Below are positions 1-6,052 of a stretch of 14,955 nucleotides of DNA, one piece after another. Source of the stretch: Cryptobacterium sp. CAG:338 (GTDB lineage: Bacteria > Actinomycetota > Coriobacteriia > Coriobacteriales > Eggerthellaceae); NCBI GenBank assembly GCA_000435475.1, contig FR896080.1, forward strand, positions 26,616-41,570, written 5' to 3'. Made by a program: the position numbers and the translations under genes. The notes under the pieces are model-generated. The model searched no databases. It was given only the letters and a program-made list of their open reading frames with translations, and was not told the DNA's origin. The number at the start of each line of letters is the position of its first letter. Position 1 is the first letter of the stretch.

Positions 1-991
1 TAGCAAAGGGCTCGCGTATGGTATCGCCTGAAAATCCTGTGCCTAAAAGCGCATCAATTATAAGGTCAGCTTGCGATAGACTCTGCTCTACCTCTTCGTA
101 GGTAGGGTTGATCAGAATGCGTGCATTAGGGTAGGTCTCAAGGTTTTCTGTTTGCTCGCAAGCCGTGGTATGTGCTGGTTCTGCTTTAATATCCTGCGCT
201 TCTAATGAAGAAATAAGATCTACGTCAAAACCTGTTTTCGCTAAGTATTCAGCTGCTACCCAGCCATCTCCACCGTTATTGCCGTGGCCGCATAAAACAA
301 CAATTCTCTGAGATGGTTTGCTCTGTTGCTTTGCGAATTTTTCAGTCTCGTATGCGAGGAATTTACCAGCACGGTGCATAAGGGTATAAAGCGAGGTGCT
401 CGTTTTGGCGATTGTCTGCTCAAGATTGACCACCTCAGGAACATCGAGGGTTGGATAAGAGGGGTCGAATTCGATATAAGAGGAAAGTGCCTGACGGTAA
501 GCTTCACAAAGCTCCGAGAAGGATACCCTCGAATTTGCAGGACTGGTTGAAGGCAAAACGGAACAGGGCATTTCTGTTACGGGCTCACATAATCTATGGT
601 AAAGCTGACCTGCTTTAACTCCCGTAGTAATAATTGCTTGAATGGGTGCGTTTTTTATAATTTGTGACAGATCATTGGGTTGAGCATTGGTGATGCTTGC
701 ATCACTGGCGCCTTTTATATCGCAACTGGAAAGGACATCCCAAAGGGCAAGGTGGTGACGTAAACACAAATCACGCTTTTCCTCTATGGTTTCTGGAAGC
801 GGTTCATCAAACAAGGCAGCTAAAACACGCCAAAATCTATTTTGTGGGTGTCCATAGAAAAATCCCTGCTGTCGTGACTTGGGTGAGGGCATGGTGCCCA
901 ACAGGAGAACACGAGAATACTCATTAAACACAGGGGCTATTTCATGAATTACATGAGAGGTTTGGGAGTGAGTAGCGCAGGGTTGAGACAT
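1..991 (-). CDS. Fusion: DNA-deoxyinosine (hypoxanthine) glycosylase + NAD(P)H-hydrate epimerase, 3' end beyond window
   Basis: Hand translation from ATG 991 gives 330 codons without a stop, and the gene continues past base 1. Residues about 25-168 look like a family-6 (HDG) member of the uracil-DNA glycosylase superfamily: LGTMPSPKSR at 31-40, YGHPQNRFWRVL at 46-57, LALWDVLSSC at 81-90 and LPSTSPAN at 146-153. Such enzymes excise deaminated adenine (hypoxanthine) from DNA. After a linker (about 170-190) comes a YjeF_N domain: LMHRAG at 204-209, the nucleotide-binding GHGNNGGDGWVAAEYL at 235-250 and DALLGTGF at 313-320. This domain epimerises damaged NAD(P)H hydrates. The two domains share one frame with no stop between them. 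An ATG start for the second domain alone is absent before its first motif; only a GTG with no good ribosome site is available. The start is set by AGGAG, 6 bases before the ATG, overlapping the def stop codon. Whether the dehydratase domain (NnrD) also follows cannot be seen. Confidence 0.85.
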   Translation of the reverse strand, partial: MSQPCATHSQTSHVIHEIAPVFNEYSRVLLLGTMPSPKSRQQGFFYGHPQNRFWRVLAALFDEPLPETIEEKRDLCLRHHLALWDVLSSCDIKGASDASITNAQPNDLSQIIKNAPIQAIITTGVKAGQLYHRLCEPVTEMPCSVLPSTSPANSRVSFSELCEAYRQALSSYIEFDPSYPTLDVPEVVNLEQTIAKTSTSLYTLMHRAGKFLAYETEKFAKQQSKPSQRIVVLCGHGNNGGDGWVAAEYLAKTGFDVDLISSLEAQDIKAEPAHTTACEQTENLETYPNARILINPTYEEVEQSLSQADLIIDALLGTGFSGDTIREPFA

Positions 992-1000
992 GGTAATCTC

Positions 1001-1468
1001 CTAGATCAAAATGCCATTACAATGGTCGATTTCGTGTTGAATGATTTGTGCAGTAAAACCACTGAATTGCTCGGTACGTTCGTTGAATTGTTCATCGAGG
1101 TAGTGCACGGTGATTTGTTCGTAGCGCGTGGTGCTACGAACACCTGAAAGAGAAAGACACCCCTCTTTTGTTTCGTAGGGTTTACTGAATTTGGTTATTT
1201 CCGGATTGTACATAAGAATTGGCTCGGGAAGAGTATGTCCTTCTTGCTTGGAGAGAATCTTTTTACTCATTTTATGGGTGGTGTTTTGATCTGCTACGAC
1301 AATGATGCGCTTGTGTACTCCAATCATGTTTGCCGCCATACCAACACATTCGTGCGCATGCGTCTGAAGGGTTTCTTTAAGATTTTCGCCAACGCTACGG
1401 TCTGCTTGCGTGGCGTTTGTGCTGGGGATCTGTAGGAGAACAGGAGAAGTGACGATTGGGCAAATCAT
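1001..1468 (-). CDS. def: Peptide deformylase (atypical, GMAANMIG type)
   Basis: This gene encodes a 155-residue protein of the peptide deformylase family, cytosolic metalloenzymes that remove the formyl group from nascent N-terminal methionine. The three family motifs are present: GMAANMIG at 43-50 (motif 1, usually GxGLAAxQ), EGCLS at 102-106 with metal ligand Cys104, and QHEIDH at 144-149 with ligands His145 and His149 and catalytic Glu146. Motif 1 has Met48 where the classical enzymes have the oxyanion-hole Gln. The same GMAANMIG form is known in a branch found in streptococci and clostridia. A longer reading from GTG 1480 exists, but that GTG lies inside the Shine-Dalgarno sequence GTGAGG, 6 bases before ATG 1468, so I prefer the ATG. 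The glycosylase/epimerase fusion follows after 9 bases and is probably cotranscribed. The family call is firm; deformylase activity is less certain because of Met48. Confidence 0.88.
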   Translation of the reverse strand: MICPIVTSPVLLQIPSTNATQADRSVGENLKETLQTHAHECVGMAANMIGVHKRIIVVADQNTTHKMSKKILSKQEGHTLPEPILMYNPEITKFSKPYETKEGCLSLSGVRSTTRYEQITVHYLDEQFNERTEQFSGFTAQIIQHEIDHCNGILI

Positions 1469-1515
1469 GTATGGCCTCACTGAGTTGCGGGTGTTGAAAA
1501 GAATAGTTTTTCTTG

Positions 1516-1521
1516 ATTATA
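1516..1521 (-). promoter_or_regulatory. Likely -10 box of the def operon promoter
   Basis: The minus strand reads TATAAT, a perfect -10 hexamer, about 47 bases before the def start codon. No good -35 hexamer lies 16-18 bases upstream. That position falls inside the inverted repeat at 1534-1563, so an activator or operator may act here. Confidence 0.5.
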
Positions 1522-1533
1522 GGGCTCGAAGTT

Positions 1534-1563
1534 AAAAACGTTGGGCTATAACCAAACGTTTTT
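1534..1563. repeat. Inverted repeat over the -35 region of def
   Basis: The arms AAAAACGTTGGG and CCAAACGTTTTT are complementary at 11 of 12 positions around a 6-base centre (CTATAA). The repeat sits directly upstream of the def -10 box and covers its -35 position, as an operator would. It also has A-runs and T-runs outside the arms, so it could be a weak bidirectional terminator catching read-through from ppk. The sequence alone does not decide between these roles. Confidence 0.45.
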
Positions 1564-1688
1564 GCAGCAACAACCTTTTAGGAAGCAATAATCGAGCTAG
1601 AGATAGAAAGCATGTTTGAGTTTTTAGATCGGTCTGTATCTTAGAAGTTCTTAAGAGTTATTCGCATTAAATTTCTGCAACAGCATGT
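1564..1688. other. Non-coding spacer, nothing recognised
   Basis: These 125 AT-rich bases lie between the inverted repeat upstream of def and the ppk terminator. I see no ORF with a ribosome site, no tRNA-like fold and no clear repeat. Confidence 0.5.
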
Positions 1689-1725
1689 AAAAAACGAGCT
1701 ACTTTGCATCAAGCAAAGCAGCTCG
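1689..1725 (-). terminator. Intrinsic terminator of ppk1
   Basis: On the minus strand a 13-bp stem (CGAGCTGCTTTGC pairing with GCAAAGTAGCTCG, one G-U pair, 5-base loop TTGAT) is followed immediately by six T residues at 1694-1689. The single imperfect pair is G-U only on the minus-strand transcript, which supports that direction. It lies about 165 bases past the ppk stop codon. Confidence 0.82.
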
Positions 1726-1886
1726 AAAGCGTTGTATTAATCAAAGTAGCTCAATGGAGTAGCTCAACGAAGGGCTACATTAAGCAGGCAGCTCGAAAAG
1801 CATTGTATCGAGCAGGCGGCTCAAAAACTGTAGCATCGAGTAGGCCTCCTAAAAACTGTTGCATCGAGCAGGCAGCCCAAAAACCG
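1704..1886. repeat. Array of six degraded 28-bp tandem repeats in the ppk1 3' untranslated region
   Basis: Units lie at 1704-1731, 1732-1759, 1775-1802, 1803-1830, 1831-1858 and 1859-1886, with a 15-base partial copy at 1760-1774. The approximate consensus is TTGCATCGAGCAGGCAGCTC followed by AAAAACTG. The last four units are exactly in register; the first two have drifted. Read in the ppk direction, most units start with a T-run and a GAGCTGCCTGC-like arm. The first unit forms one arm and the loop of the ppk terminator hairpin, so the array may derive from duplicated terminator-like hairpins. A period of 28 does not preserve a reading frame, which argues against coding. Confidence 0.75.
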
Positions 1887-1890
1887 CTTG

Positions 1891-4752
1891 CTAGGACAAC
1901 TTTCCTGTGAACAAGAACTTAATACGAGTCCATAAGCTTGGCTTTTTAGGTACCAGTTGAATTACTCCTGCATCAGTTGCTTTCTGCTCTCCGGAAAGAA
2001 CTTCAACTTCGGGGGTAGCTGTTTGAACGGATGGCATCTGTGTTTGAGCAGGGTCAGCTTCGGTGGAAGCAGCAGGTACGCCTGAAGAAACAGAGGTATC
2101 TGCTGGGGCGGAAGCCGAAGTCATAGCAGAAGGTCCTGCAACGCCGGGCTCAATCTCCTCAATGCCACCTGTAGCAGAAGCGGAATTGACTTGCGCAGTG
2201 GTGTCAATCGTGGTGTCAGTCGTTTCGGCATTAACTTCAGCGCCAGGCTCAGCTGCCTGAGCCACAGAAGCTTGCGCTGAAGTGTCAGTTGAGATTTCTG
2301 CTGCAGTTTCTTGAAGGGGCGTTTCTTCTGCCAGAATTTCTAGGGTGACCTGTTCATTGGTTGCTGTTTCTTGCAAGGATTCGTCTGCTTCAGGAACCGT
2401 TGTCTGAGCGCTCGTGAGTGGTTCTCCTGTTTCAGGATTTTCAACCAAAGGAGTTACGGGTGATTCCTTCATTTCGCGGTCACGGATGCGCTGAACGCGA
2501 GCGGTAGCACTGCGCAAAGCGGCCTGCTCTTCGCGAACCTCCAAGGAGTGCAGATAGTCCTCGCGTGCCTTCTTGATAAGGTATTCTTGAGAATCGAACG
2601 ATTCAGGAATACCGTCAGGGCCTTCCGTAGCGAAGAACTCAAGCGGCGTATAAGAAAGATCACTTTTAAGCATACGCAACTTTGCCGTATCGGAAAGCGA
2701 CGTATCCAGGTATTCATTTACCTTTTCTTTAAGCTCAGGATTAATAATAGGCCAAGCAATTTCGACACGTTTTTCCATATTGCGTGTCATTAAGTCTGCG
2801 CTGGAAAGATAAATCTCGCGGTTATCACGTGGGCCAAACCCATAAATGCGGCTGTGTTCGAGCAAGCGCCCCACAATGGACACTACCTTTACGTTATCGG
2901 TATAGCCTTCAACGCCTGGTACCAAGCAGGAAATGCCACGAACGAATAAGGTTGCATGAACTCCTGCCTGAGATGCTTCGGCGATTTTGTCGATAATATC
3001 TTTATCGGTAACGGAATTGGTTTTAAACATCAATCCATTAGGCTTGCCTGCGCGGGCAAGTTCAATCTGCTCATCGATCTTTGCCAGAATCATCGGCTTA
3101 ATCTGCAGAGGAGCTACGGAGAGCGTCTGATAACGATCCGATGCGTTTTCTAGCTGCATATTACGGAAGAATTCTGCAGCATCTTTACCAATGCTTTCAT
3201 TGGTGGTGATGAAGGAGAAGTCGGTATAGAGCTTTGAAGTCTTTTCGTTGTAGTTGCCAGTACCTAATTGGGTAATGTGCTGAATACCCTTGTCGGTATG
3301 ACGGGTAATAGCGCAAATCTTAGAGTGAACTTTAAAGTCATGGAAACCATAAATTACATTGGCTCCTGCTTGCTCGAAGCGTTGTGACCATTCGATATTG
3401 TTAGATTCATCGAAACGGGCACGAAGTTCAAACAGAGCAGTAACTTCTTTGCCATTTTCAGCAGCTGCGAGAAGCGCTTCCGCTAAATGAGACTGGCTTG
3501 CCAGACGATAAAGGGTGATCTTAATGGAAATAACCGAAGGATCATTTGCTGCCTCGCGAAGCATGTTGACGAAGGGATCCATGCTTTCGTAAGGGTACAT
3601 AAGCAAAACATCTTTTTCGCATACCTGTTCAATAATAGAACGCTTCCTATCGAGGCAGGCAGGCCAAGTGGGAGTGAAAGGTTCAGGAGTAAGCTTGCGG
3701 GCAAGCTCTGGTTTTACCATTCCGTCCAATCCCCATGCGTAGCCCATGTCTAGCGGAACGCTTGTGACGTAGACCTGATGCATTTTGAGACCAAGACGCT
3801 TAAGAAGAAACTTCTTGGTGACAGGAGAAAGAGGTGTGTCAGTTTCCAGGCGAACAGGTGCCAGACGAGCGCGCTTTTTCAGGATGCGTTTCATATGCTC
3901 GCGATAATCGTAATCCATGTCTTCGGTGCCGTAGTCATTAGGATCAATATCAGCATTACGGGTGACACAAATCACACTTGCGCGTTTGGTGGTGTACATA
4001 GAAAAGACGTCACCCACAATAGTTTTCAGGGCGTTTTCAAGCAAGATGAATTGAGTGCCTTCGCCTGGCAGGGGAATAACACGCTTTGCTTGACGAGGAA
4101 GAGGTACCAATCCGAAGGTGGCATCTTCAGCGCCAAGGTTCTTTTCTTTTTTCTTGTCGCTGCCCTTGGTTTTTTCGGGAGCGTTTTCTTCGTCCAAACG
4201 AAGGAGTACGTAGAGTGCGCCGTTTTCGAGATGAGGGAAAGGATGGCGCGAGTTAATAATCTGAGGAGAAAGGTAAGGAACTACCTGAGCGTTGAGATAT
4301 TCACGAAGATAGGCTGCTTGTTCCTTGTTTAATTCGTCTTCCATGAGCTGACGAATACCGCGCTCGGCAAGCTTTTCTTGAATCTGTCGATAAATGCGCT
4401 CCTGTTCAGGATAAAGCTCGTGGCATCGATCGTAAATTGCGCGTAGCTGCTCATCGGGAGTCATTTGGGTTTTATTGTCGCGCAACTCCTTATTTACCAG
4501 AGAAAGGTCGGTTAAGCTACCTACGCGTACCATGAAAAATTCTTGCAAGTTGCTAGAAAAAATAGATACGCGGGTAAGACGCTCCAGAAGAGGTACGTTG
4601 TGATCTTCGCCTTGATCGAGAACGCGCTTATTGAATTCAAGCCAAGAAAGCTCTCGATTTTGCATATAGGGAAGAACGTAGGGCCGCCCTGATTTGTTGG
4701 CGCTTTCTGCGGGCATGTTGGTTCGGTCGGTCTTCGACTTCGTGTCCATCAT
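1891..4752 (-). CDS. ppk1: Polyphosphate kinase 1 with long C-terminal tail
   Basis: This enzyme reversibly transfers the gamma phosphate of ATP to inorganic polyphosphate. The protein is 953 residues; typical Ppk1 is about 690-750. The N domain starts with NRELSWLEFN (32-41). The catalytic core contains LFELRARFDE (about 440-449), the autophosphorylated histidine in KVHSK (His476) and the second conserved histidine in LLEHSR (His633), followed by LMTRNMEKRVEIAWPI. A lysine-rich loop occupies about 191-208. From about 761 to the end runs an acidic, Ala/Thr/Ser/Glu/Pro-rich tail of about 190 residues ending in KKPSLWTRIKFLFTGKLS. The start is ATG 4752 because GGGAG lies about 10 bases upstream. 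The longer ATG at 4827 has no ribosome site and overlaps a candidate -10 box. The gene lies 138 bases downstream of ppx on the same strand. Confidence 0.95.
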   Translation of the reverse strand: MMDTKSKTDRTNMPAESANKSGRPYVLPYMQNRELSWLEFNKRVLDQGEDHNVPLLERLTRVSIFSSNLQEFFMVRVGSLTDLSLVNKELRDNKTQMTPDEQLRAIYDRCHELYPEQERIYRQIQEKLAERGIRQLMEDELNKEQAAYLREYLNAQVVPYLSPQIINSRHPFPHLENGALYVLLRLDEENAPEKTKGSDKKKEKNLGAEDATFGLVPLPRQAKRVIPLPGEGTQFILLENALKTIVGDVFSMYTTKRASVICVTRNADIDPNDYGTEDMDYDYREHMKRILKKRARLAPVRLETDTPLSPVTKKFLLKRLGLKMHQVYVTSVPLDMGYAWGLDGMVKPELARKLTPEPFTPTWPACLDRKRSIIEQVCEKDVLLMYPYESMDPFVNMLREAANDPSVISIKITLYRLASQSHLAEALLAAAENGKEVTALFELRARFDESNNIEWSQRFEQAGANVIYGFHDFKVHSKICAITRHTDKGIQHITQLGTGNYNEKTSKLYTDFSFITTNESIGKDAAEFFRNMQLENASDRYQTLSVAPLQIKPMILAKIDEQIELARAGKPNGLMFKTNSVTDKDIIDKIAEASQAGVHATLFVRGISCLVPGVEGYTDNVKVVSIVGRLLEHSRIYGFGPRDNREIYLSSADLMTRNMEKRVEIAWPIINPELKEKVNEYLDTSLSDTAKLRMLKSDLSYTPLEFFATEGPDGIPESFDSQEYLIKKAREDYLHSLEVREEQAALRSATARVQRIRDREMKESPVTPLVENPETGEPLTSAQTTVPEADESLQETATNEQVTLEILAEETPLQETAAEISTDTSAQASVAQAAEPGAEVNAETTDTTIDTTAQVNSASATGGIEEIEPGVAGPSAMTSASAPADTSVSSGVPAASTEADPAQTQMPSVQTATPEVEVLSGEQKATDAGVIQLVPKKPSLWTRIKFLFTGKLS

Positions 4753-4825
4753 AAGGTCTAATCTCCCTTTATCGATTCCCCAATAATTCGTCAGAAACAA
4801 CTGACGAAGTAATCTTCTTATTTCC

Positions 4826-4856
4826 ATTGTAACGGTTTTAGCGCATGAACTGGCAA
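4826..4856 (-). promoter_or_regulatory. Candidate ppk1 promoter
   Basis: The minus strand carries TTGCCA (4856-4851) and TACAAT (4831-4826), each 5 of 6 to consensus. The spacer of 19 bases is longer than optimal. Initiation here would leave the upstream ATG at 4827 outside the message and would support the start at 4752. ppk may also be read from the ppx promoter. Confidence 0.4.
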
Positions 4857-4874
4857 TTACTCTTAATTACTCTT
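4855..4874. repeat. 10-bp direct repeat abutting the ppk1 -35 box
   Basis: Two perfect adjacent copies of AATTACTCTT (AAGAGTAATT on the ppk strand) lie just upstream of, and overlap by two bases, the candidate -35. Tandem direct repeats of about one helical turn are the usual target shape for OmpR/PhoB-type response regulators. The sequence is not a recognised Pho box, so the regulator is unknown. Confidence 0.4.
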
Positions 4875-4890
4875 GAGCACTTTGGGAATT

Positions 4891-5841
4891 TTAAGATTCG
4901 TTTTCAGAATTACCGATTGGTTTAACAAGTACTCGTTCGGCTAAGTATCCTTCTCGAACGCCGTATTTTAAGATGTCGAGACGTTGCGCTTTGCAGAGAG
5001 AGAAAATCTCTCTGATGATTATGCATCCAGGGATGAAGGTGTGGATACGATCAGGGACGGTATGAAGAGCCTGGCGGGCAAATGCTTCGGGATCTTTTGC
5101 GTAGAGGGACAAAATAGCATCAATATGATCGGGTAAGAGATATTCATATCGCTCGCCGTCGTTGCATAAATCGCCATACACCTTTGCAGCCGAGCGGATG
5201 GAGCCGCCAATGCCATAAAGCTGTTTGGAAGCGTATATTTCAGCACCTTCTTTAGAAGCAAGGGTGCGGAACTGTTTTGCGATGGTTTCCACTTCTTTAG
5301 CGCTTGGCAAAATGCCGGAAGTATAGTTAGCAAAAGAAGAGAGAGATCCTTGAGGGATACTTACTTTGTCCAGGTCAAGTCCATCAAGAATATGGGTAAG
5401 CTCGGTTGAGCCACCACCAATATCAACCATGGTGCCATGATCCAAATAACGATCGAGACTTGCTCCTAAAAAGCCTAGGTGAGCTTCTTCTTCGTTGGAA
5501 AGAATGGTGATGCGTTTGTTAATACCTGCTTCGATTGCGGCAGTTGCTTCGCGGGAGTTGGTGCAATTGCGCAATACTGCTGTAGCAAAAATATCTATAC
5601 GCTCGCAGGAAAAATGGGAAGCGCGGCGCAGGTGGGCATTAATGGTTTTGATGGCCTTCTTAATTCCCGCTTCGGTCATGGTTCCATCTTTAATATGAGC
5701 TGCAAGACCAGCCATTACCTTATAATTGAGAAGAGTTTGAATATCTTTTTTTAGTAATGGTTTGCGGGGGGTGCAAGTAACCTCATAAATGCAAAGACGA
5801 ATAGTGTTTGATCCAAAGTCGATAATGCCAAAACGGGCCAT
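4891..5841 (-). CDS. ppx: Exopolyphosphatase (Ppx/GppA family, short form)
   Basis: This is a 316-residue Ppx/GppA phosphatase of the ASKHA fold. Exopolyphosphatases release phosphate from polyphosphate ends; GppA members hydrolyse pppGpp. Visible motifs are DFGSNTIRL (8-16, phosphate 1 loop), ATAVLRNCTN (86-95), the catalytic-Glu segment LSNEEEAHLGF (114-124), DIGGGSTEL (140-148, phosphate 2 loop), GIGGS (210-214) and GVREGYL (294-300). The length matches the two-domain short form without the C-terminal HD-like region of E. coli Ppx. The start at ATG 5841 is set by AGAGGAAG 6 bases upstream; a longer reading from 5883 lacks a ribosome site. Its position beside ppk1 and opposite pap favours polyphosphate over pppGpp as the main substrate, but both are possible. 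Confidence 0.9.
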   Translation of the reverse strand: MARFGIIDFGSNTIRLCIYEVTCTPRKPLLKKDIQTLLNYKVMAGLAAHIKDGTMTEAGIKKAIKTINAHLRRASHFSCERIDIFATAVLRNCTNSREATAAIEAGINKRITILSNEEEAHLGFLGASLDRYLDHGTMVDIGGGSTELTHILDGLDLDKVSIPQGSLSSFANYTSGILPSAKEVETIAKQFRTLASKEGAEIYASKQLYGIGGSIRSAAKVYGDLCNDGERYEYLLPDHIDAILSLYAKDPEAFARQALHTVPDRIHTFIPGCIIIREIFSLCKAQRLDILKYGVREGYLAERVLVKPIGNSENES

Positions 5842-6052
5842 AGTTGTCTTCCTCTTCGTAGTGGACAGATCGTACTGTAACAAATTATCGCCAAAAGCGT
5901 TTGTTAAATAGATTTAACTATATTCGTTTATAAAGAAGTGAAGTAGCATCAGTTATGTCACATTTTTTTAATAGTAATACGATGTTTTGGCAGATTAATT
6001 GCAATAAATGGCTTGCGGAGGAATAACGCCAGCAAGGGAGAGGGGGTTTCTC
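5842..6052. promoter_or_regulatory. Divergent ppx/pap control region with a 16-bp palindrome
   Basis: This AT-rich spacer between two divergent polyphosphate genes contains a perfect inverted repeat at 5903-5918 (GTTAAAT-AG-ATTTAAC). It overlaps a candidate minus-strand -10 (TATAGT, 5922-5917) for ppx and is a plausible operator. A weak plus-strand promoter for pap may be ATGTCA (5955-5960), 17 bases, TACGAT (5978-5983). The promoter assignments are tentative; the palindrome is read directly. Confidence 0.4.

Noticed and set aside
256..507. 83-codon minus-strand ORF
   Set aside because: It is in a different frame from the glycosylase/epimerase fusion, which reads through the same bases with clear motifs.
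1704..1886. Possible CRISPR array
   Set aside because: The 28-bp units are contiguous, with no unique spacers and no cas genes; this is a tandem repeat.
1704..1910. Plus-strand ORF of 68 codons across the repeat array
   Set aside because: It is read from 28-bp tandem repeats whose period breaks the frame, has no ribosome site and overlaps the ppk1 end.
3778..4332. 184-codon plus-strand ORF
   Set aside because: It is antisense inside ppk1, which has all family motifs; there is no ribosome site and no recognisable motif.
4753..4827. 25-residue N-terminal extension of Ppk1
   Set aside because: ATG 4827 has no ribosome site and overlaps a candidate -10 box; ATG 4752 has GGGAG upstream.
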